From Arion vulgaris (taxonomy: Eukaryota; Mollusca; Gastropoda; Stylommatophora; Arionidae), in assembly GCA_020796225.1 (NCBI GenBank), contig CM036753.1:64078865-64142864 (forward strand): a stretch of 64,000 nucleotides of DNA. The letters run 5' to 3'. Below, piece after piece: positions 11,282 to 23,055 of the stretch. A program made the position numbers and the translations under genes. The notes under the pieces were generated by a model that did not search any database, was not told where the DNA came from, and saw only the letters and a list, made by a program, of their open reading frames with translations. The stretch's first letter is position 1; every line of letters begins with the position of its first letter.

Positions 11282-11942
11282 CAGTGGTTCTTAAAGTTTG
11301 TTACGTTGTAGCACACTTCTTCTTCTGGTTTCGCCCTCTATGAATTCAGGCGTAGACATGCGCCTGGTGTTGAGCTTATGACTGATTGTTGCGTGAAAGA
11401 CTGCTTACCGTTTGATTGGTTTCATCGCCATACAGGCGGGACTTCTCCAACTCCAGAGATCGTAGCACACTTAAATTCCTACCAAAATTCGTAGGCGTAC
11501 TATACACAAAAACGTCATAAATAAGATGCAAAAAAGTAAAGAAATGCATAAATAATTGGAAAATGATACATACTTTTTCATCATTCAATTTCTGAATATG
11601 AGAAGCATGGGTCTGATGAGGGGGTCTCAGTGGCTAAGTATTTAAGCCCTTTGCCTTGTGAGTCAAAGGTAGGGGTTCGAGTCCGGACCGCGCCATTCTG
11701 TTCCTTAGTGCAGTTTTTCCAGAGACCCTAGGATTGTTGCTGGAGCTACGGAGTTCGTGCTTTGTGCAATACTCTCAGCAGGTGGCGTGCCATTTCTGCG
11801 GAGAGGACCGAGCCATATGGGGTAAAACCCGGTGCAATGAAGTCAATTCTTCGGTAACACTGGTGCCTGATGGTACCGCGTTGCACCTAGGAAAGTCACC
11901 GTGCATACTGGTACGTATGGACACACCCTTTGAGAACCACTG
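11282..11942. mobile_element. Non-autonomous hAT element with nested SINE A
   Basis: Terminal inverted repeats CAGTGGTTCTTAAAGTTT (left) and TTTGAGAACCACTG (right) flanked by the perfect 8-bp duplication GTCTAAGC at 11274-11281 and 11943-11950, the hAT hallmark. 661 bp. No transposase frame. Contains a SINE at about 11615-11860. Confidence 0.92.
11615..11860 (+). mobile_element. SINE A nested in hAT element
   Basis: Head GGTCTCAGTGGCTAAG (A-box-like), B box GGGTTCGAGTCC, body TTGCTGGAGCTACGGAGTTC and CGAGCCATATGGGGTAAAAC, end AAGTCAATTCTTCGG. One of the best-preserved tRNA-like heads in the window. CTGATG flanks both sides, a possible short target duplication. Confidence 0.88.
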
Positions 11943-12289
11943 GTCTAAGCGGTAAGAGTGATGTGACGGTGGAAATAGTAAATGGTTTTAGAAAAGGAGG
12001 AATGTGCGAGTGAGTGAAGGATGGACAAGCAATCTGGGTTTTTATCATGATAGCTAGAAAATGAATGAAGGCAATTTACAGCCTCAGAGTTTGAAGCACA
12101 CAAAGAAGGAGGCAAAAGAAAGTCTCATCGATTTTCTTAACTGGATGAAGGGTAATCAATCTAGAAGTATCTTGATCACTTCCAGGAGATTCCAGGATGC
12201 AAAACTTTCAGAATATAATATGTTGTTGAAATGCTATAATTTCAGATGTCGATCATGTGCTTTTTCTAGGTTTTTTTTTCTCTCAATCA

Positions 12290-12510
12290 TTTACTGTAGC
12301 GAAGTGGTTAAGACGTTTGCCTGTCGTTTTGAAAATTGTGGGTTCAAATCCGGACCCAGTCAGATCTGCAATTTTTTCATGATATTCATATGATGTGTGC
12401 TGAAGCTACTGAGCTCATGATCTATGCAACATTTTCGACATTACTGCTGACAGGGACGAAGACATATGAGGAATCCCAGTTTAATGATGTTAATCTTACG
12501 CCTTTATATC
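12290..12510 (+). mobile_element. SINE A
   Basis: Head GTAGCGAAGTGGTTAAGACG (A-box-like) and B box GGGTTCAAATCC at 12341-12352, body diverged (GCTGAAGCTACTGAGCTC). Confidence 0.8.
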
Positions 12511-12554
12511 CTATACGCATATATATAGTTATAATTCATGAACCATTAATGTCC

Positions 12555-12720
12555 CAGGTAAGTAGGAGAAAATGGCAGAGGGTTGCGCACATGCTGTGGA
12601 AGATACAGTTGAGTGTTACTAGACAAGCTCTTGAGAATAGAAACGGAAAAGAGAACGATCTAAACAGGTCTGGATACAGTCCTTTTGAGGAACTGAAGGA
12701 TGCTGGACTATCCTAATCCT
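12555..12720 (+). mobile_element. LINE C-terminal remnant
   Basis: Plus strand: SRRKWQRVAHMLWK, TRQALENRNGKEN, FEELKDAGLS, a decayed R-K-W-R-x-x-G-H-x-L-R-K ... T-R-Q-A-L LINE tail. Confidence 0.65.
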
Positions 12721-12904
12721 GAAAAGTCATAAAGAAAACAGCCATAACCGGATAAAGTGTAGGACAATTGTATGAGGCCATATGTTCCCCGAGGAGCAGA
12801 GAGAAATAAGTCAAGAGTAAGTAATATACAGTTATATGTATATTTGTTTATACATTGGGACTGTGAATTGTGATGAGAAGTCAGGCTGGAGTTTTCTAGT
12901 TAAA

Positions 12905-13400
12905 ACACAAATTAGTATCGTTGGAGAACAGAGTGTAACATACAGGACAACTACTTCTAGTAGTCTTCTACAGCGACCTCTGGTCATGCGCTTAGTTTAC
13001 TGTGGACCACAGACTGGGCAGTCAGTTTCAGGTCTGTCAGGTTTCTCCAAAGCTTAGTTTTTAAGTCAACTGAGTGTGGCCACATGTTGCTTCTCAGCTC
13101 ATACAGGAAAAGGCAGTCTTGCAGGACAATCTCATGTGTCTGTTCCGGCTGTTGACACTTTGAACCAGAGCTGTTTGACGTATTCCTAGTCTATGTAAGT
13201 GTCTGTTGAGTATGCAGTGTACGGTACGTAGACGAAATATAATGACCTGGTCTGTTCTGCTTAGGTCTTGAGGAAGTCCTTTCCATAATCATATCCATTG
13301 TTTGTCTTCCAATCTACTGCAGATTTTATTTCACCTACTTGCCGTAATGGCCTATTCGGGGTGCAACGTATTCACGTTCTCGGTGCAAACCATACAGATA
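12905..13400. mobile_element. Probable LINE-derived sequence next to RNase H remnant
   Basis: Begins with ACAGGACAACTACTTCTAGT, also found at 4127-4146 just before the first RNase H remnant. The rest is not assignable to a domain. Confidence 0.4.
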
Positions 13401-13454
13401 ACACAAGTGAGTTAACTTTGTTGATAAGAAAAAACGTAAATAATAAGTAGTATA

Positions 13455-13810
13455 TAAGTGAAACTGCCCATGCTGCACTTCATTGACTCTCTAGGACTCC
13501 GTTTACTGTGGTCGTTGTTGTATCTGATCCTCAGTCAATGTTTCCGAGGATCAAATACGGCAGATTGCAGTATGAGTGAATTTCGTCTATCAAAGTTTTC
13601 AACCTTCATAAGCTTACGTTGATCCACTGTCCTAGACATACGAATGTTAACGGCAATGAGAAAGCGGCAGACTTGCATCAACAGCATTGGTCGTCAGAAA
13701 ATTGAAGATGGATAAGAGGACGTCTTCATTGTTTCTCGACAACCGCCTGTTGGATGAAGTCACTCGAATTTATAATAAATATTTTCAACAATTTAAAGAG
13801 TTTTGAAATT
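13455..13810 (+). mobile_element. LINE RNase H remnant
   Basis: Parallel to 4155-4480: decayed D-P-Q-S-M-F, ISSIKVFNLHKLTLIHCPRH and N-V-N-G-N-E-K-A-A-D. Frame broken by stops. Confidence 0.75.
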
Positions 13811-13999
13811 ACACGATGTAGGAGCGAAACCGTGTGCACGAAGAGCAGAATCTTTAGAAGCAAGGTACATACTACTGCTTTGCAGTTTGATTGGGGACAA
13901 TCAAAGGCTAGCGGAGCAAACCGTACACAAACTGGACGACAGACAAACCAAGTAGTCCCAAAAAAAGATTGATAACCTGGGCAGATGACGCTCAATAGC

Positions 14000-14320
14000 C
14001 CGGGAGTGAAGGTTGTCTAATGGTAACTACCCTAAAACAAAATAGCAACCTACTGCCTTGCAGGCAGGCTGGGGAAGGCGAACCCAGTAAACGCTCGCTA
14101 AAACCGGACATATCGCCGAAGGATAAGCACCAGAGCTCCAAGTGGCGCTAAAGATGGGACGAAACACACACATGCTAAGGCTGCATGAATCAAGATTTCC
14201 ATATCACTAAGAGAATTTATTGGGACATCTGGTACATCAGTCTAAGCGATGATCGAGAGAGAGTAGAGAGAGAGATAGGGGAGAAAGAGAGATATGCAAG
14301 GTACTGCAGAAGAAACGTCT
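14000..14320 (+). mobile_element. Interspersed repeat G with (GA)n tail
   Basis: Shares GCGAACCCAGTAAACGCT, GGACATATCGCCGAAGGA and AAGCACCAGAGCTTC/CAA with 19145-19380 in the same orientation; both end in a GA-rich tract (14258-14295 here). Likely a SINE with a simple-repeat tail. Confidence 0.7.
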
Positions 14321-14703
14321 GCTGCGTCATGTGCAAAAAATAGCCAAAAATCCTACTCATTCAACAGGATCTGAACATCGATGCACATTTGTCCATAAAC
14401 AATATCCTGTCTCAGAAACAAAAATATTAGGATAATATTTAACATCACAGTGACTTAGAGACAGCAGTAATGGAGGAAATGGTTTCTGGAAGACGAGGTT
14501 ATGGGCTAAGAAGAAAATGTGGGATCGAGTATTACTTCTTTGTGGCGTTTGTTCTTATCAACCAGTTCTTATGAAACGCTCGTCTATAGGGCTAGGCAAT
14601 GGGTGCCGTAAGAAATAAGGTTTTGTGGTTCGAATACTGTTTTTGGTAATTTGTTTTTTCGAATCCTCATATTTGTTCAATGTCTACATTGATAATTTCA
14701 TTT
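14321..14703. other. Unassigned sequence
   Basis: Nothing recognised. Confidence 0.4.
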
Positions 14704-14985
14704 GCTTCTATGATTCCATGAGTTTCTTCTGTGATTCCTTGAGTTTCTTCTGTGATTCCCTTGAGTTTCTTCGTATTCCTTGAGTTTCTTCTGTGATTCC
14801 TTGAGTTTCTTCTGTGATTCCCTTGAGTTTCTTCTGGATTCCCTTGAGTTTCTTCTGTGATTCCCTTGAGTTTCTTCTGTGATTCCCTTGAGCTTCTTCT
14901 GTGATTCCCTTGAGTTTCTTCTGTGATTCCCTTGAGTTTCTTCTGTGATTCCCTTGAGTTTCTTCTGTGATTCCCTTGAGGTTCT
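14704..14985. repeat. 21-bp tandem repeat, about 13 copies
   Basis: Unit TGATTCCCTTGAGTTTCTTC plus one base, with 1-3 base deletions in some copies. The minus-strand open frame 14698-15015 (ITEETQG repeats) is its translation. Confidence 0.95.
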
Positions 14986-15099
14986 TGGAATCAATATTAT
15001 CTTCTTATCAACCAAGACTCTTTGTGATCTGTTTAGTTTGCGCCAAGAACGTAATTATGTTCAGTCCCAATTCATAGTCAACTACGTCATGTAGGACAG

Positions 15100-15240
15100 G
15101 CCCATTAAAAAAATGTTGATCTAATGAGAAGTTTTGCTTTGCATGACCTAACAATCCCTAACATTTGCACATTCAAAAAATGTTGACCTAATGTGAAGCT
15201 TAGCTTTGTCTGATTTAACAATCCCTAACATTTTTCGTCT
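15100..15240. repeat. 69-bp direct duplication
   Basis: AAAATGTTGATCTAATGAGA (from about 15110) and its diverged copy about 69 bases downstream, each followed by AACAATCCCTAACATTT. Confidence 0.8.
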
Positions 15241-16830
15241 TTCTCGCACTAAAAGTTCCGCACTCTTTATTTATCACATTTCATTAACTCAGAACATATT
15301 GTGTGTGATCTGAGCCAAAGAACATCTTTCTCGTTAAATTAAGCAAGTCATTAGAAGTAATAGTTCAGGAAGAGGAAGAGATTTGGCAACTAGCTACAAT
15401 TGGAGCATATTCTCTCAAGACGCATGCACCGGTGCTCAGTCCCTAAATAATAACTATCTGAAAGTGATTACTAATTCATAAAGCTTACTCAGAAAGTACG
15501 GTTGTACATTTTCAGCTGGACTTGTTAAAAAATTGACCGCATTATAAACGTCGATGATTGAAGCAATCTCATTACAACGTTTCTACTCAGACTCCATTAA
15601 AATGATGAGAAAAAAACACATAAATAAAGAAACTAACTTCAGAACTAGACGATTCTCGACGCCATGACAAAGCCGATATTGATGGGGCATGGTATATTTC
15701 AAAGTAATCTGGCGGTATTCAATGTGCACTAAAGCTCTCAAGGCTATAATTAAAAAAACATACATTTATATATTGATATCACGCACCGACTATCGACGTA
15801 CGTTCCGTAGAATACCGTAAAATTTTCACTAGATTCCAAACCAGTACTTTGAAACAATATACCGCTTCACGCACTGAGAATGAAAATCAAAGCTTATATA
15901 ATAGAACCGCGTACAAACAAACCCGCTTTTGTAACCGAACCTACCTAAAGACAAATGTCAGAGCATATAGGAATCTTTGCTCCATATCAATGGAGATTTC
16001 CGTGACACACTTGCAGAACGCTGATCTCAATTACTGTTATTAAGTCTGCTACCAATTATTGTAGGTTAACTCTAACAGTTGCTGGGAGGAGGAAGAGCAA
16101 GCATGCTGGCCTATCTCCTGAGATTGAGTTGGCAATTATGAATATAGTCGACAATAAAGTGAATCATCTCTGACTCGCAGATGATCAGATAACAAACCTA
16201 TGAAGGTCTGGGGAAAATCGACCCCAGGCGCAAGTTAGAGAGTTAAACAAGTAATCTGTTCGCTTTAACAAAACAAATATATATGCATAAAAAATAATAA
16301 TCTTGAAAAGATTTGCTTTGTAAGAAGGCAATATCTTGATTTTGTCCATTTTCCTGTCACGTTTTTAGTTTTGTGTTTTGTTTAATTGTGGAGTAATGTA
16401 TGTATGTGTGTACTTTATTGTTATACGGTAATTTTAACTGTTTTACGATCATGTTATCTTTTTTCATTTCCAGTATTTCAAATATCTGGGGCAAAATGTT
16501 GATAATTTTTCCACTTCTCTGATTTGTAATGAAGAATATTGCTATGATTTGTCACTTGTCACATTTTGAAAGAAGTAATTTAAATGTCAGTTTTAGAGTT
16601 GGGATACTCTTATTCACAGATTTTCTTCTACGTCAGCTTAAGAAATATGATTGTACTCAACTCATTCTATCTGTACTTAACAAATGTAATTGATGTATAA
16701 TTGCAGTCACGCATTTTGTTGTGAGTGACATGCGTATGTTTATTACACATTTTCTGGTGAATGATGTTGCTAAAGGCGATTAAATAAAAGGTTTGTTCAA
16801 GTGAACACAGTTTGCAGAAGGAGGCAGTGG
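15241..16830. other. Unassigned AT-rich sequence
   Basis: About 1.6 kb with no recognisable gene. Small open frames (15583-15765 minus, 15849-16043 plus) show no domain. This is one of the longest non-repetitive stretches in the window. Confidence 0.4.
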
Positions 16831-17016
16831 GAGGTCTCAATTGCGAAGTGGTTATATGTTCTAGAGGTCTCAGATGCGAAGTGGTTATATGTTCTAGAGG
16901 TCTCAATGGCGAAGTGGTTATATGTTCTAGAGGTCTCAATGGCGAAGTGGTTATATGTTCTAGAGGTCTCAATGGCGAAGTGGTTATATGTTCTAGAGGT
17001 CTCAATTGCGAAGTGG
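16831..17016 (+). repeat. 33-bp array made from the SINE A head, about 5.6 copies
   Basis: GAGGTCTCAATGGCGAAGTG recurs every 33 bases from 16831. The unit is the SINE A head (GGTCTC..GGCGAAGTGGTTA) plus TATGTTCTA; the last copy runs directly into a complete SINE A body. Confidence 0.93.
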
Positions 17017-17215
17017 TTGTCGTTTACGTGTCGTACTGAATGTCATAGGTTCGAATCCAGACCAAGATACCACAGTGCAATTTTTCATGAGATCCCTAGG
17101 ATTGTTGACGAGCTACGAGTACGAGATTGCAATGCTTTCGACAGATCTCTGCGACATGGACGGAGCCATATAGGAAACCTGATGCAATGAAATATATCCT
17201 TCGCACTTGACCGTT
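17004..17215 (+). mobile_element. SINE A body following the head array
   Basis: GCGAAGTGGTTGTCGTTTAC, B box GGTTCGAATCC, ATTGTTGACGAGCTACGAG, GACGGAGCCATATAGG, AATGAAATATATCC. Confidence 0.85.
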
Positions 17216-17754
17216 TTAGTTTAACGCTAGGAAAATTATTACAATTTAAAAATTATGTATGTCTCTTGATGTCTATCCAAAGATTTTTTTGTATATTGGC
17301 ACATCCGATTAATAATTGTGAAGGGCGGTGCCATGATAATTGTAATAATAATAATAATATTTCAAAGAATAATAAAGTAATATTAATACTAACATGAATA
17401 TTACAAATAATAACAGATGAAAACTTAATCCTGACCACAAGTTACATTTTTTTCTATAATGTGCTAACGAAAAAACTGAATCATTCTGTTACCCAGAAAC
17501 ACATTTTTTTTTCTTGAAATTATTATTAGCGCTAAAGCTGGAGGAATCAAAATAGGGCGCCAAGGTTGTTTCACACGGACGCTATGGCGCTGTCTAATGC
17601 CGTCAGGTTGCAGATATGTTTTTTAATTCATTTTCTCATTAGTGCTATAGCATAATAAAAACAAAGAACGCTGAGTAAAGTCTGAATAAAGAGAATAGAG
17701 TCTGAGCTACATGTTATGGGAATAAACCTTGATTTATTTTTAATTTCGTTTTCG
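17216..17754. other. AT-rich unassigned sequence
   Basis: Short (AAT)n at 17343-17360; nothing else recognised. Confidence 0.4.
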
Positions 17755-17905
17755 ATCTAGTAGCACTTGAGCTTTCAACTCTTCGGCTCGGTGCCATGGA
17801 TATCGTAACCTTCGGTTCGGTGCCACGAACACCGTAAATCTAGAGAACCTGTGGCTTTTCTGCCAGCTTGCGGAATTGAACCGCACTCACAGTGGGCTTA
17901 AACCT
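17755..17905 (-). mobile_element. SINE B, antisense
   Basis: Plus strand CTCTTCGGCTCGGTGCCATG, CGGTTCGGTGCCACGAACAC, CCTGTGGCTTTTCTGCCAG, then GGAATTGAACCGC, the reverse of a B-box-like GGTTCAATTCC. Other copies: 25665-25850 (minus) and 27640-27870 (plus). Confidence 0.8.
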
Positions 17906-18436
17906 TGATATAAAATCCCCATTGACTTGTGGGTGAATACGATTATGTAGAAGAGTTAACATTGAAACGAAGACGGAGGAGGGACACTAAAACAGTTGAT
18001 AGTTAGGTATATTCCATGACATCTTCTGGCATCCCCTGCAAACCCTGCTTAATTTCAAACGTATTGAGAAGAAATATAGTGACTAGTAAAAAGAGTAAAT
18101 GTGGAAGATGTTTAGAGGAGAAAAAAAGATAACTAGGCTCATATCTAATATAAAAAAATGCTGATGTATGGGGACGGATCTAAAGTCGTATAATCTCAAG
18201 GAGACGTGAGTACTTCTTGGCTAATATTAATTCTGGACGCCTCGACAGCACGAGCAAGTACAGAATCCAATGTCATAAGGTAAGCGACCCGCAAAACCAT
18301 AAGAAACATCACAATAAACCCGTTTGGATTGGCTCATGATAAGCGGAATGTCACCAGCCTCCATCATTCTTTAACACCATATATTGACACTACAATATAT
18401 CCTTTTTTCCATCATAATATCTACAAGGTCTACAAA
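17906..18436. other. Unassigned sequence
   Basis: Nothing recognised. Confidence 0.4.
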
Positions 18437-18507
18437 CGTCGTTTTTCTAGGAATCATGTCGTATCTTCGTATCGTTTTTCTAGGAATCATGTCGTATCTT
18501 CGTATTA
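18437..18507. repeat. 33-bp perfect direct duplication
   Basis: GTTTTTCTAGGAATCATGTC at 18441 and 18474, identical over the full unit. Confidence 0.93.
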
Positions 18508-19140
18508 TATTATTATCATTTTTCACTTTAGATCTGCTTTTATTTAATTATTATTTCGTGTTTGTTATTGTTTTCTCGATAAATCAGTTCTTCCACTTTA
18601 GACTTTTTCAGAACAAATTGATTTCAAGTTCCTCTTGACTATATTAAGAACGCTTCTGTTGAAAGAAACAAGCAGACCAAAATGATAAGTATGCAAGAAT
18701 TAGTAAGACTGAATTATTGTAGGACATATGTCGCACGAGTAACATACAAAAGAATATCACCTTTTTTCAAACTGTTTGTATAGACCTAGCTCTTTCCACG
18801 CTTTAAGCCGCACACTGCGCCATGGCGGAAGTCCGTTGCACGCTTTAAGCCGCACACTCGCCATAGAGTTGCTTCCCTTATAAGAAGTCTTTCTAGTTTT
18901 ACTTCTTCTGTTTTACTTATAGTACTTTTTAACCTTGTTATTCTGTTAGGTTGTCCAGTTTACTTCAATTTAGTATATAATAATATATATATGTTTATTT
19001 ATTGATAAGTAGTTGGGATCGTAATTTTTTTTTTTTTTTACTTCCTTGAATTAACTGCTTAAAAATTGAGGAAATAAATGGGCGTGGAAAGAGCTAGGCA
19101 GAACGGCGGGGAATTAAATTTGTACAACAACTGTAATGTG
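18508..19140. other. Unassigned sequence with one small duplication
   Basis: CACGCTTTAAGCCGCACACT occurs at about 18797 and 18838. The rest is AT-rich with a poly-T run at 19026-19039. Confidence 0.5.
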
Positions 19141-19144
19141 AAAT

Positions 19145-19380
19145 TATAGATCACCTGTGCTGCTTGCAGATCGGCTGGGGACAGCCAAAGGATGAAGGAG
19201 AGCGAACCCAGTAAACGCTGGCTAAGATCGGACATATCGCCGAAGGACAAGCACCAGAGCTTCAAATGGTACTGAAGAATGTGACGTAAAAACGTTCTTG
19301 GCAAAGGCTGTTTATATATCACAATAAGAATGATCAAAACGGCCAAAAAGAACGATCGCGAGAGAGAGAGAGAGAGAGAG
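19145..19380 (+). mobile_element. Interspersed repeat G with (GA)n tail
   Basis: Same landmarks as 14000-14320, ending in about 10 GA dinucleotides (19361-19381). Confidence 0.72.
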
Positions 19381-19721
19381 AAATTAGAGATGAACCGATT
19401 TGTTTTGTATCGTCTTCTTCTGCGATAAATATCCGATGCTTGGATGTACAAACAGTGAAAAGTTTTCTTCATTAATCCAGCAATGATCCACAGAGACATC
19501 CTCATTACTTGTAAGATCTGAAGTGTCTAAATGTGAATCATTTACTTCATTTCACTGGGTTTCTACATATAGCTCCGTTAGTGTTGGTAGAGATGGCACA
19601 CCCTATGCCAAGATTATTGCACCAAGCACAAACTCTATAGTTCAGGCAATAATCCTAATGATTCCTGGGGGAAATTGCACTTGAGAACAGAAAGACAGAA
19701 TCTGGAATTGAGCCTAACAAC

Positions 19722-20440
19722 TTCAGAACGCAATGCAACAGTTTAACCACTTATGTGTAAGTGTTCAGAACGCAATGCAACAGTTTAACCACTTATGTGT
19801 AAGTGTTCAGAACGCAATGCAACAGTTTAACCACTTATGTGTAAGTGTTCAGAACGCAATGCAACAGTTTAACCACTTATGTGTAAGTGTTCAGAACGCA
19901 ATGCAACAGTTTAACCACTTATGTGTAAGTGTTCAGAACGCAATGCAACAGTTTAACCACTTATGTGTAAGTGTTCAGAACGCAATGCAACAGTTTAACC
20001 ACTTATGTGTAAGTGTTCAGAACGCAATGCAACAGTTTAACCACTTATGTGTAAGTGTTCAGAACGCAATGCAACAGTTTAACCACTTATGTGTAAGTGT
20101 TCAGAACGCAATGCAACAGTTTAACCACTTATGTGTAAGTGTTCAGAAAGCAATGCAACAGTTTAACCACTTATGTGTAAGTGTTCAGAACGCAATGCAA
20201 CAGTTTAACCACTTATGTGTAAGTGTTCAGAACGCAATGCAACAGTTTAACCACTTATGTGTAAGTGTTCAGAACGCAATGCAACAGTTTAACCACTTAT
20301 GTGTAAGTGTTCAGAACGCAATGCAACAGTTTAACCACTTATGTGTAAGTGTTCAGAAAGCAATGCAACAGTTTAACCACTTATGTGTAAGTGTTCAGAA
20401 AGCAATGCAACAGTTTAACCACTTATGTGTAAGTGTTTAA
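19722..20440 (+). repeat. 42-bp tandem array, 17 copies, nearly perfect
   Basis: Unit begins GTTCAGAACGCAATGCAACA and ends TTATGTGTAAGT. Copies are identical except an A-for-C change (AACGC to AAAGC) in three copies. Because 42 is divisible by three, it is open as a 235-residue frame of 14-residue repeats starting MQQFNHLCVSV. There is no start context, splice signal or non-repeat coding flank, so I treat it as a minisatellite. Confidence 0.95.
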
Positions 20441-20689
20441 AAAAGTCTGAACAATTGTAGAAATACCATGAATGTATAGACGTGATTGTTTTCAGGTTTT
20501 GTGTCCTTTAGTTCAGATAATAAATGAGATTACATACATCTATATACAAGATAACTCAGCACGTTGCACAATCACAACTAGACCAAAAGCCCCAATGTAC
20601 TAACAAGACTTTTCAAATGTGATTATACAAAGGGATTTGATATATTTTATTATTTGCTATCGGTTATTGTTTATCACTGAAATAGGAGA

Positions 20690-20960
20690 AATATCTGGTC
20701 AACTACTAGTAACAACTGTTATAAGAAGAAGAAGATGGAAATATGTTGAACATACCTTGAGAAGAAATGATCAAAGAATATTGAAGTCGGATGCAACAGG
20801 TTTAAAAAAGAGATGACGACCTAGGGAGACCCTCAAACGAACTTTGCCGCGAGAGGCCAGAAATATCGGTCTAACTTCCATGGAGAAATTGAGCGAGATG
20901 CCCAGGATAGAGCAGTATGGAAAAATTGCTTGCAGGCCCTATGTAAACGTATACCGGTAC
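20690..20960 (+). mobile_element. LINE C-terminal remnant (family of 28085-28560)
   Basis: Plus strand: TVIRRRRWKYVEHTLRRNDQ, then L-K-S-D-A; downstream a stretch matching the antisense of 28085-28200 (GGCCAGAAATATCG, GATAGAGCAGTATGGA). Confidence 0.8.
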
Positions 20961-20964
20961 GAGG

Positions 20965-21215
20965 GGAAGTATTATTATTATCGGTTACTGAACCGACGTC
21001 ATAACACTGAGGGTAGATTTATATATGTAGAGTCTCCTCCAACAGATGTAGAAAGGTATGCATATTGATGGTTCCTTGAGACTCGTTGGATAAACACACT
21101 ACTAACTTCGTCCCTTAGACACTCAGTTCTGCTTGTACAACGTGTAATTCTAAACTTCTGAAATCGCTGGATATATTCAGTGTCAATTTTCGTGTTCTCA
21201 TTCAACAGGTTATCG
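20965..21215 (-). mobile_element. LINE 3' tail (RNase H family), antisense
   Basis: Reverse complement parallels 4440-4675; minus-strand frame reads NENTKIDTEYIQRFQKFRIT and CTSRTECLRDEV. Confidence 0.78.
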
Positions 21216-21559
21216 CCAAGAAACCTGGAAACTGCTGAACCAACGATTCCAAGAAACTACGGCAGCCAAAAATGAAGATAATGAACGGTATGATTCCTGG
21301 AAGACGAGGTAGGGGTCGACCAAGACAACGGTGTCAACAGAACATTTTTTCTTCCTTTAATTCGATTGATATTTTTCTATATATTCAATATCTTTTGTAT
21401 ACGCTTTACTGTCTTTTGTAGCTCCCACAAAGCTCCGTATAGTTTTCTTTTCCATATAATTTCACTATAACAGTGAGTTTGCTTCAGTATATAATATTCG
21501 GTGCGTCTTGACATATGTGTTCTGCAGTCTGTGCTGTTGTTCTACATGTACACATGACT

Positions 21560-21745
21560 GAAAAAACATCGTGGAAGGAGGCATACCGGCAAGAGAAAAG
21601 AGGACGACCACGGAGACGATGGATTCAGGATGTAACTGATGGTTTGAACATGACGGCTGCAGATGCAGGAAATCTGGCTATGAGAGATAGAAATTCTGAA
21701 GGCATGTTGGGATACTGCTCAGAACAAGCTATTTGATAATGATGA
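21560..21745 (+). mobile_element. LINE C-terminal tail remnant (RPRRRWIQDVTD)
   Basis: Plus frame YRQEKRGRPRRRWIQDVTDG, NMTAADAGNLAMRDRN: the conserved R-G-R-P-R-R-R-W end of a LINE ORF2. Confidence 0.85.
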
Positions 21746-22190
21746 TAACACATTGCTGACTTGCAAATATGCAACAGGATATTAAAGAAACATTAAACAT
21801 GACGTTGTAGGAGGCGAGAGAACTGACTGAAGACAGTTAGTTTTTCAGACAGGTTGTATTGAAAGTGACGTTCAGCAAATAATATGTTAAATAACAAAGA
21901 TCAGATACTCCACAAATTAAATCAAACAAAAAACAAAATTGTCTTTTAAATGAAATTTATTTATTTTGCGTTCCTTTTACGAGTCTACCGCACTCAGTTT
22001 TTTTTTTCCACATATTTTCATATTTTAAATAATGCAATACATCATTTCAAATAGTATATAAAACATACAGAATATCATATATCACCTCTCCTCAATACGT
22101 TAAGTATACGTACATACCTTATATACACACTCAATGATTGGAGATTTTAGTTAGATAAAAATGTTTTAAATTAATTTATCAATTTTAAAG
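21746..22190. other. AT-rich unassigned sequence
   Basis: Nothing recognised. Confidence 0.4.
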
Positions 22191-22194
22191 CAGT

Positions 22195-22660
22195 TGGTAC
22201 ACAATAAGACTAGACTTAACATCATCATTATCAAGTAGCATGTCCTTTCCGGAACTTGGCTCCCATGACATCAGTCCTGAAAACTCTACGTTTTGTGCAA
22301 GTTGACCGGCGTCAGCAGCAGCCATTCTCAGATAGTCATTGACAACATGCACCCATCGTCTTCTGGGTCTTCCTTTCATTCTTCTTTCAGGCATCATTCC
22401 CTCCAAAATTATTTTCTCTAGGCAATCATTACGTTTGATGTGTCTGAAATATTTAATTTTAGTTGATTTTGTGTTCTCTAATAGCCAACTCTCTTTAACA
22501 TCAAGCTATTTCAGAGCAGAAGCATTTGTTATTTTCTCTGTCCGTGATATTCTAAGTACTCTTTTGTAGCATTTGCATTCAACGGCATTAATGTTCTTCT
22601 CCACCGCTTTGTCAATAAAGGGTAGAGTGCATTAATAAAATGTGATTTAACTAACAAAAG
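22195..22660 (-). mobile_element. LINE C-terminal tail remnant, antisense
   Basis: Minus frame MEGMMPERRMKGRPRRRWVH, NDYLRMAAADAGQLAQN; further upstream the decayed N-x-K-Y-F-R-H-I-K-R-N-D-C-L-E stretch. Same family as 7770-7910 and 59380-59590. Confidence 0.85.
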
Positions 22661-22889
22661 CAGTTACATAGTTGTAGACTTTGACAAGATTGAATGAGTA
22701 ATAAAAAAAAAAATTTTTTTTATAAACCTAGACTGTGTCTACGGAAATGTTGGTCTAATAGCGTGATACCATTTTTGTTTTCACGGTAGATCATTCTATG
22801 TGTCACTACTTTTACTGCTATTGTAGATGATGCCTTGACTGTGTGATAGTACTTTTACATAGCGTATTAATATCTGCGCGAAAAGACAG

Positions 22890-23055
22890 AACACACGACA
22901 CATGTCCAACCGTGAATACGTATGTCCCACTTGTGGTAGGGGACTGTGTTCCATGATTGGACCATACAGTCACCTCTGTCCATTACTCAGAAATGTGCAG
23001 CAACACAAGTCTGAGGCTGCTGCAATCATCGTGCTTTGCGATGGATTACTGATAT
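22890..23055 (+). mobile_element. LINE tail with zinc-knuckle-like motif
   Basis: From ATG at 22902: NREYVCPTCGRGLCSMIGPY, SHLCPLL. The C-x2-C-G-R-x(4)-S-x-I-G-x2-S-H pattern is the usual C-terminal knuckle of many LINE ORF2 proteins. It runs into the array at 23055. Confidence 0.65.

Noticed and set aside
11615..11700. Functional tRNA gene
   Set aside because: A and B box-like sequences are present but the cloverleaf is not complete and the same head recurs with a common non-tRNA body, so it is a SINE.
15583..15765. Hydrophobic 60-residue frame as a small membrane protein
   Set aside because: No family match, no start context, AT-rich intergenic sequence.
19733..20440. 235-residue open frame of 14-residue repeats as a protein gene
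   Set aside because: Pure translation of a 42-bp array with no non-repeat coding flank, promoter or splice evidence.
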